A stretch of DNA of 64,000 nucleotides, taken from Halobacillus halophilus DSM 2266 (lineage in GTDB: Bacteria > Bacillota > Bacilli > Bacillales > Halobacillaceae). Below the pieces are notes generated by a model. The model saw only the letters and a list, made by a program, of their open reading frames with translations, had not been told where the DNA came from and made no database searches. This document shows positions 25,701-34,462 of the stretch, piece after piece. The first letter of the stretch is position 1, and each line of letters starts with the position of its first letter. The stretch spans positions 186,001 through 250,000 of the forward strand of contig NC_017668.1 of the NCBI RefSeq assembly GCF_000284515.1, in the 5' to 3' direction. The translations under genes were made by a program, and so were the position numbers.

Positions 25701-25949
25701 ATGGGGGTAGTAGTAGTCGAAGTTTGTGACGGAAACTTAATAACTGAGCTTGATATTGAAGACATTATTGAGTCCGAATACCCTGAAGTGGCGGTACTCA
25801 TGAACGAATGCCTTTCCTTCTGCGGCATGTGCGCGGTCAGACCTTATGCGATTGTAAATGGCACGCGTGTTTTCGCTAAAACGTCAGAAGAAGCTTTGGA
25901 TAAAATCCGTACAAAGATTGAAGAAGAACTTGCTGTGTATGCAGATTAA
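25701..25949 (+). CDS. DUF1450 (YuzB-like) small protein
   Basis: 82-residue cytoplasmic protein of the DUF1450 family, a thioredoxin-fold-like group of unknown function. Hallmark: the Cys-rich MNECLSFCGMCAVRPYAIVNG segment (Cys at about 37, 41, 44), which may bind metal or a cluster. It lies 25 bases after the RibF-like gene with an AAAGGAG site and 14 bases before the next gene, so it belongs to the same operon. A redox or flavin-related function is a guess. Confidence 0.85.
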   Translation: MGVVVVEVCDGNLITELDIEDIIESEYPEVAVLMNECLSFCGMCAVRPYAIVNGTRVFAKTSEEALDKIRTKIEEELAVYAD

Positions 25950-25963
25950 GGCAGGAGAATAAC

Positions 25964-26452
25964 ATGGAGTTTTTTGATTCATTATGGAATAGTGTACGTT
26001 TACCTAAGAAGGAAGCGATGTTCCGCCTAAATCGGAAGGGAATTACAAGTACGATCATGTATTTGTTCATTTTGATGACGGTCCTATTTCTTCCGGATAT
26101 GGTCGGAACGATTATACGTCTTGACTCAAACTTGACCGAAGTGTCCCGCGGCCTCTATCTGGTACAGGTGTTTGTCTTCTATCCAATGCTGATTATATTT
26201 TTAATTCTTGTGGGGGTATCTGCTCTTGCAGGTGCGGCTCTCATCATGACGAACCAACTGGATCGTAAACTGACTTATCAGCAGTTGTGGAAGATGACAG
26301 CATATGCTGCAACCGTGCCGTTGGTTTTGAGTATCCTTTTAAAAAACACACCCGTTCCCAATGGACTCAGCGCTCTTATATTTTTTTCCTTGTTTATTTA
26401 TATCATGTTTCGCATGATCATTATATATCCTAAAAAGAAAGCCAAACGTTAA
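25964..26452 (+). CDS. DUF1189 family membrane protein
   Basis: 162 residues with four or five hydrophobic segments. It starts with the soluble FFDSLWNSVRLPKKEAMFRLNRKGI stretch typical of DUF1189, followed by TM segments around 30-50, 65-95 and 105-155 and a basic tail (KKKAKR). Function of the family is not established. Last gene of the ribF-like operon, terminated by a hairpin. Confidence 0.75.
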   Translation: MEFFDSLWNSVRLPKKEAMFRLNRKGITSTIMYLFILMTVLFLPDMVGTIIRLDSNLTEVSRGLYLVQVFVFYPMLIIFLILVGVSALAGAALIMTNQLDRKLTYQQLWKMTAYAATVPLVLSILLKNTPVPNGLSALIFFSLFIYIMFRMIIIYPKKKAKR

Positions 26453-26470
26453 CCGTAACGTTTGGTTATT
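26442..26470 (+). terminator. Terminator of the ribF-like operon
   Basis: CCAAACGTTA-accg-TAACGTTTGG followed by a T-rich run. The first arm overlaps the end of the DUF1189 coding region. Confidence 0.8.
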
Positions 26471-26680
26471 TTATTATTTGGCTCTATTAAACGATATTGT
26501 TCATTCTTCATTACAGCCTTACCTTATTCCACAATAGGGCCGGATTGTGGAAGACTCAGTTTCGAGATATTTTTATGAGAAGAAAGGTCCTGCGGGGGAT
26601 GATTCGCTTTCCGCGGGCATGTGCTGAGCCTCCTCAGTCTTGAACTGCCCCCTTAAAATTGGACACATTCATTAAAATTA

Positions 26681-27550
26681 TCACGCCAATTCTTGAAAGC
26701 GGGCTCGATAGGAAATGGGGCTTATTCTGAGCTTCGATTTGATGCGTTTATGATTATAATAATGGATATATTCCTCTAATTCTTGTTTGAAATGGGCCAC
26801 ACTTTCAAATTCTCTTAAATAAAGGAATTCCGATTTCATGATACCGAAAAAGTTCTCCATAACGGCGTTATCATGACAATTCCCTTTTCTGGACATGCTT
26901 TGGGTAACTTGATGGTCTTTCAATTTCTTTCGATAGGGAGCCATTTGGTAATGCCATCCCTGGTCGGAGTGCATAACCAGTTCATCCGATGGATGAAGGC
27001 GTTCAAATGCTTGGTCTAACATGTTGTTCACCAAGGAATAGGTGGGTCTGGAACCAATTGTGTACGTGATGATTTCTCCATTGAATAGATCTAAGACAGG
27101 GGAAAGATAAAGCTTCTCGCCAAATAGCTTGAACTCCGTAATGTCTGTCACCCATTTCTGATTCGGCTGATCCGCCTTGAAATTCCGATTTAAGATGTTT
27201 GGAGCCGTTTGACCAACTTTCCCTTTATAAGAACGATATTTCTTCATTTTCACCGTAGACTGAAGCCCCAGTTCTTTCATAAGACGATAGACTTTTTTAT
27301 GGTTCACTTCATGACCTAGATTACGAAGCTCATTTTCAATGCGGCGATAGCCGTAGCGACCTTTATGTTCTTTAAAAATGGAGGTGATAAGCTCCTTTAA
27401 TGGTCGGTCCGTTTTTGGCTCGAGTTGCTTTTCTTTCCAATGGTAATAGGTACTTCTAGGGATATCAGCTATTTCCGTCAGCTGTTTAACTGGAAAATGA
27501 AACCTTAACTCATCGATTACTTGCGCTTGTTCTTCTTTCGAGATGCTTTC
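26681..27550 (-). CDS. IS150-type transposase OrfB (expressed by -1 frameshift)
   Basis: DDE transposase catalytic part, 289 codons in this frame. N-terminal part has the HTH_21-like segment GRYGYRRIENELRNLGHEVNHKKVYRLM; the rve core has Asp in WVTDITEF, Asp in MHSDQGWHYQ and Glu in AVMENFFGIMKSE. There is an ATG at 27307, but the frame is open back to 27550, where it joins orfA at the heptamer A-AAA-AAG (minus strand, 27556-27550). So the active product is an OrfAB fusion made by -1 frameshifting. Confidence 0.92.
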   Translation of the reverse strand, partial: ESISKEEQAQVIDELRFHFPVKQLTEIADIPRSTYYHWKEKQLEPKTDRPLKELITSIFKEHKGRYGYRRIENELRNLGHEVNHKKVYRLMKELGLQSTVKMKKYRSYKGKVGQTAPNILNRNFKADQPNQKWVTDITEFKLFGEKLYLSPVLDLFNGEIITYTIGSRPTYSLVNNMLDQAFERLHPSDELVMHSDQGWHYQMAPYRKKLKDHQVTQSMSRKGNCHDNAVMENFFGIMKSEFLYLREFESVAHFKQELEEYIHYYNHKRIKSKLRISPISYRARFQELA

Positions 27551-28023
27551 TTTTTTTGAGCTAAGGTCTCTAACTTTTTTAAGTATTCATTTTCCATCCG
27601 TAAGCGTTCATTCTCTTTCTTTAAGGCTTCATAAGAATCCATTGAATCTTCTTTCTTCTTATGAGACGTCATCTGTGTTGGCCCCTTCCTTGTAGATTCA
27701 AGGGCTTCTTTTCCGCCTTCCAGCCACTTCTTACGCCATCGGCGTACCATGGAGAAATCGGGGATGTGAAACATAGCGGAAGCTTCTCGAATCGAATATT
27801 CTTCTTCCTCTATACGTTGAATTACTTTCAGTTTAAAGGCAGCTGAATAGTTTGTATAGGGGAAGTCGAAGGCTTCACTACCATGATATTCGGATAATTT
27901 CACCCAATAACGGATGGAAGAACTATCCACTCCCAACTCTTTTTCTAAGTCACGGAAACTGACATTTTCCGTGAGATAACGTTGGACGATCAGGTACTTT
28001 TCTTGAGAAGTAAGTTTAGACAT
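27517..28023 (-). CDS. IS150-type transposase OrfA
   Basis: 168-residue DNA-binding subunit. Two helix-turn-helix units are seen: NVSFRDLEKELGVDSSSIRYWVK and YSIREASAMFHIPDFSMVRRWRKKW. A leucine-zipper coiled coil follows (EALKKENERLRMENEYLKKLETL). The slippery heptamer lies in the codons just after it (QKKK). It overlaps the OrfB frame by 34 bp. By itself OrfA usually represses transposition. Confidence 0.92.
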   Translation of the reverse strand: MSKLTSQEKYLIVQRYLTENVSFRDLEKELGVDSSSIRYWVKLSEYHGSEAFDFPYTNYSAAFKLKVIQRIEEEEYSIREASAMFHIPDFSMVRRWRKKWLEGGKEALESTRKGPTQMTSHKKKEDSMDSYEALKKENERLRMENEYLKKLETLAQKKKASRKKNKRK

Positions 28024-28665
28024 ATGTTGGGTCCCTCCTAAGTTTCATAAGGTGTCCAACATTTGGGGGTCATTACATCTTCGACTTCCGGGGTCTCACC
28101 GATCATGTTTATCCCGCAGGAGTCTTCATCATCCCCCTCCGGACCTGGCCAAATCAGAAGCTCGAAACCACTTTAACTCGTAAGGAATTAGACCAGGTGG
28201 TTCTGTACCTATTTTTAAGGGTATAACGATGCACAATAGCCTGTTATAAAATCGTTTAATGCAGATTAAGGAGAAGAACTTTCATCTTCTGGAAGGGTCC
28301 GTTCGCAACATTATAGCGGGGTTGGTGGGGAAATGGCGAGACTCCCATGGGAGAAGGGACTAGGTGAGATCCCGCAGGGAGTGAAACGAGCGAGGAAGCT
28401 TACCGTTCCCCCATAGGAAAGCGAGTTATTTCCCCACCTGCCCTTGTCCATCTAACGTAAAGGACCCATTTATCTCGAAACTGAGTCTTCAAGTAATGGG
28501 AGCTTATCTTCAGGTTGTCACGGGTGGCTTCGCAGGATAATCGTTTTAACATGTTAAATAAAGATTTTTTTTTGAAAGTGTTCAGAAACGATAAACTTGT
28601 TGATTTTGCTGAAGGATTTGGATAAACTATCAATAATTTATAACTAAAAAAAGAGGCGGGATTCG

Positions 28666-29505
28666 ATGAATCAAGCGTTAGTTCTACAATCCGATTTTGG
28701 CAGAAGTGACGGGGCAGTCAGCGCCATGCACGGGGTTTCCTATTCCGTATCTGAGGGGTTATCAATCTTTGACTTAACGCATGACATCCCTCCTTTCAAT
28801 ATATGGGAAGCTTCCTATAGATTGTGGCAGACAATTGCATACTGGAAGGAAGGCACGGTCTTTGTTTCAGTGGTGGATCCCGGTGTAGGTTCGACGAGAA
28901 GGAGTCTCGGAGTAAAAACAGGGGCAGGCCACTTTGTGATTACTCCTGATAACGGAACACTGACCCACATTAAGCGTACAGAAGGTATTGTACAGGCGCG
29001 TGAAATTGATGAAACTATTAATCGGCTTCCGAGGTCAGGGGAGTCCTATACGTTTCATGGAAGAGATATTTATGCCTATACAGGAGCACGACTTGCCTCT
29101 GGAGTCATTTCGTTTGAAGAAGTAGGTCCTGAAGTACCGTTAAAATCACTGGAGGAACTACCTATTCAGGAACCAAGTATAGGAAGAGATTATGCAGCGG
29201 GGAGCATCGACATACTGGACATACGTTTTGGAAACCTGTGGACCAACATCCCCCGTGATTTCTTCAAAAAAATTGGGGTTGGTTATGGAGATACACTGGA
29301 AGTAACGATAACTCACGATGACCGGGAAGCTTATCGTAACTCAATGACTTTTGGTCGTTCTTTTGCTGATACTCACAAGGGTGAGCCGTTAGTGTACGTT
29401 AATTCACTTGATAACTTAGGTGTAGCCATTAACCAGGGTTCGTTTGCGAACGCTTATAATATTGGAACTGGATCCAGTTGGCAGATTACCTTACTAAAAA
29501 GCTGA
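28666..29505 (+). CDS. SAM hydroxide adenosyltransferase (DUF62)
   Basis: Cytoplasmic enzyme of 279 residues that hydrolyses S-adenosylmethionine to adenosine and methionine. The family (fluorinase/chlorinase relatives) is marked by SDFG (Asp10), VVDPGVGSTRR and FHGRDIYA, which supply the Asp-Arg-His triad used to activate water, and by NSLDNLGVAINQGSFA in the C-terminal domain. A halogenase would need changes at the halide pocket that cannot be judged here; the triad favours water as nucleophile. RBS AGAGGCGGG. Monocistronic, directly after the repeat region. Confidence 0.88.
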   Translation: MNQALVLQSDFGRSDGAVSAMHGVSYSVSEGLSIFDLTHDIPPFNIWEASYRLWQTIAYWKEGTVFVSVVDPGVGSTRRSLGVKTGAGHFVITPDNGTLTHIKRTEGIVQAREIDETINRLPRSGESYTFHGRDIYAYTGARLASGVISFEEVGPEVPLKSLEELPIQEPSIGRDYAAGSIDILDIRFGNLWTNIPRDFFKKIGVGYGDTLEVTITHDDREAYRNSMTFGRSFADTHKGEPLVYVNSLDNLGVAINQGSFANAYNIGTGSSWQITLLKS

Positions 29506-29570
29506 GCTTCCCGCAGCAGGTTGTAACGTAAATTCATTTGATTCGTCTAATGAAGTAGAGGTGATCAAGC

Positions 29571-30083
29571 ATGAAAATATGGAAGATTTTATTGCTTGCT
29601 TTATTGCTAACCGGCTGTGGTGAGAGCACCGAAGAGGAAACTGATCAATCCAAGAAGGAACAGGAAAATAGCACGATGGAGCAGGAAGACCAGGAACCGG
29701 ATAGTAAAGAAGAAAAAGGTACGGAGGATTCTGCTGATATGAACAAAGAAGAACCTGAGGATAAGGCTGTAGAAAAACAAGTTGAGATTATTGAGGAGCT
29801 GGATGCTTTTATTCAGAATGTTCAGCAAGGGACCGTGGATGAGGTACACATTGTGAGACGTACGACAGAAGGAGATCCCATTTTTATTGATCTTTCTTTT
29901 AACGGGGAAGATATAAATTATAAACACGATAATCGAAGAGATAAGCTCGGGAATGGGCAAATAACGACAAAGACATGTCAGAGTATCGATAAGGAAGAGC
30001 AGGAGGGTACACTCGCTTATCAACTAACTTGTGGTCATGAAAGGTCTGTAGAAATTTATCAAACCGACTATAATGAATATTAA
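29571..30083 (+). CDS. DUF4362-like lipoprotein
   Basis: 170 residues. A signal peptide with lipobox LLTGC (Cys at about 16) anchors it on the outer face. Then a long acidic Glu/Asp/Lys-rich linker (about 18-70) and a compact C-terminal domain with IVRRTTEGDPIFIDLSFNGEDINYKHDNRRDKLG and two Cys (TCQSI, LTCGH) that may pair. The domain resembles DUF4362 as found in Bacillaceae lipoproteins. Function unknown. Strongly acidic linker fits a salt-adapted host. Confidence 0.75.
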   Translation: MKIWKILLLALLLTGCGESTEEETDQSKKEQENSTMEQEDQEPDSKEEKGTEDSADMNKEEPEDKAVEKQVEIIEELDAFIQNVQQGTVDEVHIVRRTTEGDPIFIDLSFNGEDINYKHDNRRDKLGNGQITTKTCQSIDKEEQEGTLAYQLTCGHERSVEIYQTDYNEY

Positions 30084-30183
30084 GAGATCTCTCTTTCTTA
30101 TAAGGTAAGCAGAATAGAAGCATTTGGAAATCCATCTGTGCTACACTGCCTCTGTAAACCTTTAATAAGAAAGGGAGTTTTTT

Positions 30184-31008
30184 ATGAAAACCATGACACT
30201 TCATAGCAATGTGGAAATGCCTCAACTAGGATTTGGAGTATGGCAAGTAGAACAGAAAGACGCAGTAGCCGCTGTAACAAAGGCGCTTGAAACAGGATAC
30301 CGCCATATAGATACGGCTGCTGCTTATAAAAATGAAGAACAGGTTGGCGAAGCTATTAAGCAAAGTGGTTTAGGCCGTGACGAACTATTTATTACGACCA
30401 AAGTCTGGAACGCCGACCAAGGATATAACAACACGATTCAAGCGCTTGAGACTAGTCTGGATAAGCTAGGTCTTGAGTATGTAGATCTATATCTAATCCA
30501 TTGGCCGACTCCTGAATACGATGAATATGTAGAAACTTATAAAGCACTGGAACAGCTGCAGAAGGATGGAAAAGTAAAAGCGATCGGCGTGTGTAACTTT
30601 GATATTGACCATCTTGAGCGTCTGATGGAAGAATGTGAAGTAAAACCATCCGTTAACCAGGTCGAATGCCATCCGTATCTTGCTCAGAATGAACTGAAAG
30701 ATTTCTGCCGCAAAAATGGTATCCATCTGGAAGCGTGGAGTCCACTAATGCAAGGAAAAGAAGTGCTGAAGGACGAAACCATTCAATCAATAGCAGAGCA
30801 GCACAATAAAACAGCTGCCCAGGTCATAATCCGCTGGCACTTGCAAAACGAGACCATTGTTATTCCAAAATCAGTCACACCTTCAAGAATCGAAGAAAAC
30901 TTCAATGTATTCGATTTTGAACTGACGGCAGAGGATATGAACTCCATTAATAAATTAGACCGCGGAGAAAGAAAAGGACCTAAACCTTCTGAGATGAACA
31001 TCCGATAA
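30184..31008 (+). CDS. Aldo/keto reductase
   Basis: 274-residue NADPH-dependent TIM-barrel oxidoreductase, AKR5-like (YtbE/YvgN group). The catalytic tetrad is complete: Asp43, Tyr48, Lys73 and His106. The C-terminal cofactor motif VIPKSVTPSRIEENFNVFDFEL contacts the 2'-phosphate of NADPH. Such enzymes reduce methylglyoxal and other aldehydes. RBS AGAAAGGGAG. Ends before a strong terminator. Confidence 0.93.
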   Translation: MKTMTLHSNVEMPQLGFGVWQVEQKDAVAAVTKALETGYRHIDTAAAYKNEEQVGEAIKQSGLGRDELFITTKVWNADQGYNNTIQALETSLDKLGLEYVDLYLIHWPTPEYDEYVETYKALEQLQKDGKVKAIGVCNFDIDHLERLMEECEVKPSVNQVECHPYLAQNELKDFCRKNGIHLEAWSPLMQGKEVLKDETIQSIAEQHNKTAAQVIIRWHLQNETIVIPKSVTPSRIEENFNVFDFELTAEDMNSINKLDRGERKGPKPSEMNIR

Positions 31009-31028
31009 AAAGAATGTAGGAAAGAATG

Positions 31029-31058
31029 AAGCTGCTGGTTTTCCGGCAGCTTTTTTTA
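31029..31058 (+). terminator. Terminator of the aldo/keto reductase gene
   Basis: AAGCTGCTGG-tttt-CCGGCAGCTT with a T run; all ten positions pair (one G-T). Confidence 0.88.
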
Positions 31059-31205
31059 TACAAGCAGGTGCAGAGGGATAAGTAGAATATTAATACATAC
31101 ATAAAGGCGCATTAGTAGTAGAGTAATCAAATAATTAGTATTATTAAGTATAGTTCATTAGTATTACGTAAAGATAGATACAAAAACGGGAGTGGGTAAA
31201 AAGTA

Positions 31206-32747
31206 ATGGTTAAAAGGCTGAACGGGAATCTACTTATGTTATGTTTTTCTTTCGGAGTGCTTATAATTGCAGTGACGGTTTATATTTTGCACCGTATTTT
31301 TGGATTTTTAGAGTCTTACTCCCTGCTTATGGGGGTTAATAATCTTTCACCTTCTATGAATACCCTGCTTTATATCCTTTTAGGGATAACGGCGGCTCTT
31401 GTATTCACAGGTTTCGCTCTTTTTCGCACGAACCCGAATCACCGCATACTTCCATTAATCATTACCTTAGCCTTAACTCACGGCTCAATGCTCATCATTG
31501 CTTCAGGCGACGGGTTAGTTGAATATCATTTCTCTATATTTATGGTTCTTGCTTTAATTGCCTATTATAACTCTATCGCCATGCTTAGCATCAGCGCGGG
31601 TATATTTGCCGTCCATCACTTAGTTGGGTATTTCTTTTTTCCTGTGCTGTTGTGCGGGACACCAAATTACAAATTCTCTTTGCTTATGATTCACGCTGTG
31701 TTCCTTTTGCTAACCTATGGAGCCACGCTCATCTTAATTCTACATAAGAGGAATTTAGAAAAAGAGATAGAGAAGGAGCGCAGCCTTAGTTCAGAGACGT
31801 ACGAAGCAGTCGTCCAGCATGTGAACCGAAGCGTGGTCGAGCTTGGGAGGCTGGCGCAGGTCATTCAGCGTGAAACAAATGAAAGCGCCAATTCTGCTCA
31901 GGATATGGCTGGTTCTGTTCAAACCATGAATGCAGCGGCTGTTACTCAAAGAGGCCAGGCAGAAGAAAACACGGGAAAGCTGGCAGAGCTGCTGCAAACG
32001 ATTAAAGAAATGGATGAACATATAAAGGAAGTAGAGGACCACTCTGAGTTTGCTAATGAACAGTCGCTTGCAGGAGCATCTGTTGTTGGTAAGGCACGCA
32101 ACAGGGTTCAGGAGGCCAATCGCTCAGTGGAGCAGTTAGAAAAGCTATTCGCCCAATTTTTGAATCAGACGGGTGAAGTCTCCACTTTCGTTTCTGTTAT
32201 AAGGGATATTACCGAAAAGACAAATCTCTTAGCCCTCAATGCTTCTATTGAAGCAGCAAGAGCAGGAGAAGCAGGAAAAGGGTTTGCCGTTGTAGCTGAA
32301 GAAGTCAGGAAATTAGCCCGCCAGTCGAGTCACTCTGCACAATCCATTCACAAAGTTGTATCGGGTATTCAGGAAGAATCAGCGGTCATCCATTCAGAAA
32401 TGAATGAATGTACTTTAAAGATAAATGAAGGATACAAATTGATGGAGAATGCTGAAGGATCATTAAATGTTATCCAGAAAGCTACATCGGAAGTTACTCC
32501 CCGGATAAAAGATACTGGACAGCGTTCTTCCCAAATCCGTACAAGTGGAGCTGGGGTTCAAGCTTCCATGCAAGAGCTGAAAAATGCTGCTAAAGAGAAC
32601 GAAGCAAGCAGTGAGCAAATAGCCGCAGCTTCTCAACAACAGCTGGCCATGTCTCAGGAATTAGAAGCTGTTGTTGATCAGCTAAATCAATTAACCTATG
32701 AACTTCAAGAGTTAGTGGATGGGATGAGTATTGAAAAAGTATCCTAG
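31206..32747 (+). CDS. Methyl-accepting chemotaxis protein with a multi-helix membrane sensor
   Basis: 513-residue chemoreceptor. Residues 1-185 form about six membrane helices with almost no outside domain; no HAMP is seen. The membrane part includes [16 protein letters not shown] and, about 30 residues on, AVHHLVGYF. This paired Glu/His-HH pattern occurs in other integral sensor domains of chemoreceptors and GGDEF proteins and could hold a metal or heme. The signalling hairpin tip is [37 protein letters not shown]. Signal unknown; possibly redox or oxygen. Confidence 0.9.
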   Translation: MVKRLNGNLLMLCFSFGVLIIAVTVYILHRIFGFLESYSLLMGVNNLSPSMNTLLYILLGITAALVFTGFALFRTNPNHRILPLIITLALTHGSMLIIASGDGLVEYHFSIFMVLALIAYYNSIAMLSISAGIFAVHHLVGYFFFPVLLCGTPNYKFSLLMIHAVFLLLTYGATLILILHKRNLEKEIEKERSLSSETYEAVVQHVNRSVVELGRLAQVIQRETNESANSAQDMAGSVQTMNAAAVTQRGQAEENTGKLAELLQTIKEMDEHIKEVEDHSEFANEQSLAGASVVGKARNRVQEANRSVEQLEKLFAQFLNQTGEVSTFVSVIRDITEKTNLLALNASIEAARAGEAGKGFAVVAEEVRKLARQSSHSAQSIHKVVSGIQEESAVIHSEMNECTLKINEGYKLMENAEGSLNVIQKATSEVTPRIKDTGQRSSQIRTSGAGVQASMQELKNAAKENEASSEQIAAASQQQLAMSQELEAVVDQLNQLTYELQELVDGMSIEKVS

Positions 32748-32850
32748 CAGGAGCGGTAGAAAACGGTGAAGTTGATCAGGGCTCTTTTTAAGGATAGGAA
32801 ATAAACCCAATCCTGAAATTCAAGTTTCTTGAAAATAATCATTGTAACCG

Positions 32851-32904
32851 ATAGGATGAGATCATTGGTAAAAATAAGTAGACGAACTCATCCTATATCC
32901 AATG
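32851..32904. promoter_or_regulatory. Interleaved inverted repeats before the membrane transporter gene
   Basis: ATAGGATGAG (32851-32860) pairs with CTCATCCTAT (32887-32896), and CATTGG (32863-32868) pairs with CCAATG (32899-32904). The order a-b-a'-b' gives two competing hairpins or a double operator. It lies 29 bases upstream of the start at 32933. Confidence 0.45.
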
Positions 32905-32932
32905 TATCGTTCGCCTATGGGCAGGTGAGGTT

Positions 32933-34306
32933 ATGCAGAATTTAAAGATTACAAATTATCTATACATCTTTTACTCATTGGTGTTCTTGCTAAATATTGT
33001 TCACGTATTCTGGGCAAATGATATTCTATTCTTTGTCATTGGGGTCATGGGAATAGTGATGTTGATTATTAATTTTCCCAGGTCTGACAAGGTGTTCCGA
33101 ATCCTTGGTGTTGTGCTGTTAGCGATAGGCATTTTTTTCTTTATATCGAGTGACGTCTCTGTAAATGAAATACCTTCTTACTTTGCTGGAAACATAAGTC
33201 TGCTTTTTCTTCTTTCTATGCTTCCATGGATGAATAGCGTAGTGAAAGCTGGAAGATATAATAAATTGCTGCAGTCGTTGCTCGGCGGGAATGTGAAAGG
33301 TATGGGATCCTTGTACATACGAAGTGAAGTAACGATGGTCTCGCTGGCTGCTTTTTTGAATTTATCATCAGCTACAATCTCGCAAGACTTGCTGAAAGAG
33401 CAGTTAAAAGAAGCTAAAACAAAAATCAGAAATAGCTTCATAGCCATGGCGACGCTTAGAGGGTATTCTCTTGCATTACTGTGGAGTCCACTCGAAATAT
33501 TATTGGCTACATCCATCTTCATTACAGGCGCGAATTACTTGGAAGTGCTGCCCTGGATGCTGCTCGTTGCCATTCTTGGAATCACATTGGACTCGACTAT
33601 CGGAAAGCTCATTTTTCGAAAGCATGATATAGGAAGTAATTCACTGACATCAAGCCATCCCCAGTTCCAAAAAAAGAAACTGGTGGAATTTATAGCTGCT
33701 CTTGTTCTATTTTTAGTGGTGGTTGTTTTCCTGGCAAATGTCGTTCAATTTGACTTTCTATTTGCCGTCACCATTGCTATATTCCCATTTGCTTTTATAT
33801 GGGCTGTCGTAAAAAAAAGAAAAACCAGTTTCCAGCAGATTGGTTGGCCGACATGGAAAAAACAGACGAATAACTTAAATAATTTCATCGTGTTATTATT
33901 GTCGTTATCGTTTTTTACGGAGGCCTTGAATGCTTCACCGTTTTTGCAATATTTACAGGATCCAATTGTGGCTTTGGAAGGCAGCCCTATCCTCATTATG
34001 TTGTTTATTCAAGCTGCATTTCTTGTGTTAACCCTGCTCGGCGTGCACCCAATTGCTACGATGGGGATCTTTGGGGGAGTCAGCGGTCTGTTAATAGAAG
34101 CGCTGCCTTCAGTAACTTTGACGATTTTACTCGCAAGCTGCGCAATTGCTACGGTTCCATCAGCTCCATATGGTCTTATTGTAACGATTACGTCTGTCGG
34201 TTTAGGGGTCAATCCTTATCAAATTGTTTTAAAAAATCTTCCGTACACTTTAATGTGCGGATTTATAGGTATAATTGTTTCTATGATAACGCTTTACATT
34301 TACTAA
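32933..34306 (+). CDS. Polytopic membrane protein, ion-transporter-superfamily-like
   Basis: 457 residues with about 11-12 hydrophobic segments and a short cytoplasmic loop (about 225-250). The segments LGVHPIATMGIFGGVSGLLIEALP and SCAIATVPSAPYGLIVTITSVGLGVNPYQ resemble the re-entrant substrate loops of anion/dicarboxylate permeases. I do not recognise a specific family. Ribosome site AGGTGAGG precedes the ATG. Interleaved inverted repeats upstream suggest regulation. Ends with a terminator; monocistronic. Confidence 0.65.
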   Translation: MQNLKITNYLYIFYSLVFLLNIVHVFWANDILFFVIGVMGIVMLIINFPRSDKVFRILGVVLLAIGIFFFISSDVSVNEIPSYFAGNISLLFLLSMLPWMNSVVKAGRYNKLLQSLLGGNVKGMGSLYIRSEVTMVSLAAFLNLSSATISQDLLKEQLKEAKTKIRNSFIAMATLRGYSLALLWSPLEILLATSIFITGANYLEVLPWMLLVAILGITLDSTIGKLIFRKHDIGSNSLTSSHPQFQKKKLVEFIAALVLFLVVVVFLANVVQFDFLFAVTIAIFPFAFIWAVVKKRKTSFQQIGWPTWKKQTNNLNNFIVLLLSLSFFTEALNASPFLQYLQDPIVALEGSPILIMLFIQAAFLVLTLLGVHPIATMGIFGGVSGLLIEALPSVTLTILLASCAIATVPSAPYGLIVTITSVGLGVNPYQIVLKNLPYTLMCGFIGIIVSMITLYIY

Positions 34307-34330
34307 AAGTCCAGTGTTTGTATAAAGACG

Positions 34331-34360
34331 AGAATCTTCTTCAAGAAGATTCTTTTTTTG
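34331..34360 (+). terminator. Terminator of the membrane protein gene
   Basis: AGAATCTTCT-tca-AGAAGATTCT followed by a run of T. Confidence 0.85.
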
Positions 34361-34462
34361 TCGCTGAAAATCATGAATGAAAATGCTGCAAGTATATTAA
34401 ACACCTGAGAAAAGGGGAATATATTGATAGACATTCAAGCAGTGAAGAAGGAGTTTATTTAA

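Larger units (their letters stand above)
26641..28077 (-). mobile_element. Complete IS3-family (IS150-type) insertion sequence
   Basis: 1437 bp, starting TG and ending CA, with imperfect terminal inverted repeats sharing the inner TTGGACAC (left TGAACTGCCCCC..., right complement TGTAATGACCCCC...). A 3-bp target duplication TCT is seen at 26638-26640 and 28078-28080. It carries orfA and orfB on the minus strand with an A-AAA-AAG slippery site. It sits inside one module of the inverted-repeat element. Ends, frames and duplication are intact, so it may still be active. Confidence 0.93.
26550..28490. repeat. Inverted-repeat element, copy 2, split by an IS element
   Basis: GAAGACTCAGTTTCGAGAT at 26550-26568 and its complement ATCTCGAAACTGAGTCTTC at 28472-28490. 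Without the IS and one target copy the unit is 501 bp. It has the same two modules as copy 1 but in reverse order and orientation: the GGTCC...GGGGGAtGAT module (26586-28142, interrupted) then the GGTGGGGAAAT...TTCCCCACC module (about 28322-28438). Left flank CACAATAGGGCCGGATTGTG and right flank AAGTAATGGGAGCTTATC are each shared with another copy. Confidence 0.85.

Noticed and set aside
28310-28500. CRISPR-like array from repeated GAGACYCC...GGGAG blocks
   Set aside because: The blocks are imperfect inverted repeats of one element, without regular spacers or cas genes nearby.
32851-32904. Classic H-type pseudoknot
   Set aside because: The 2-nt linker cannot span the 10-bp stem; reported only as competing inverted repeats.
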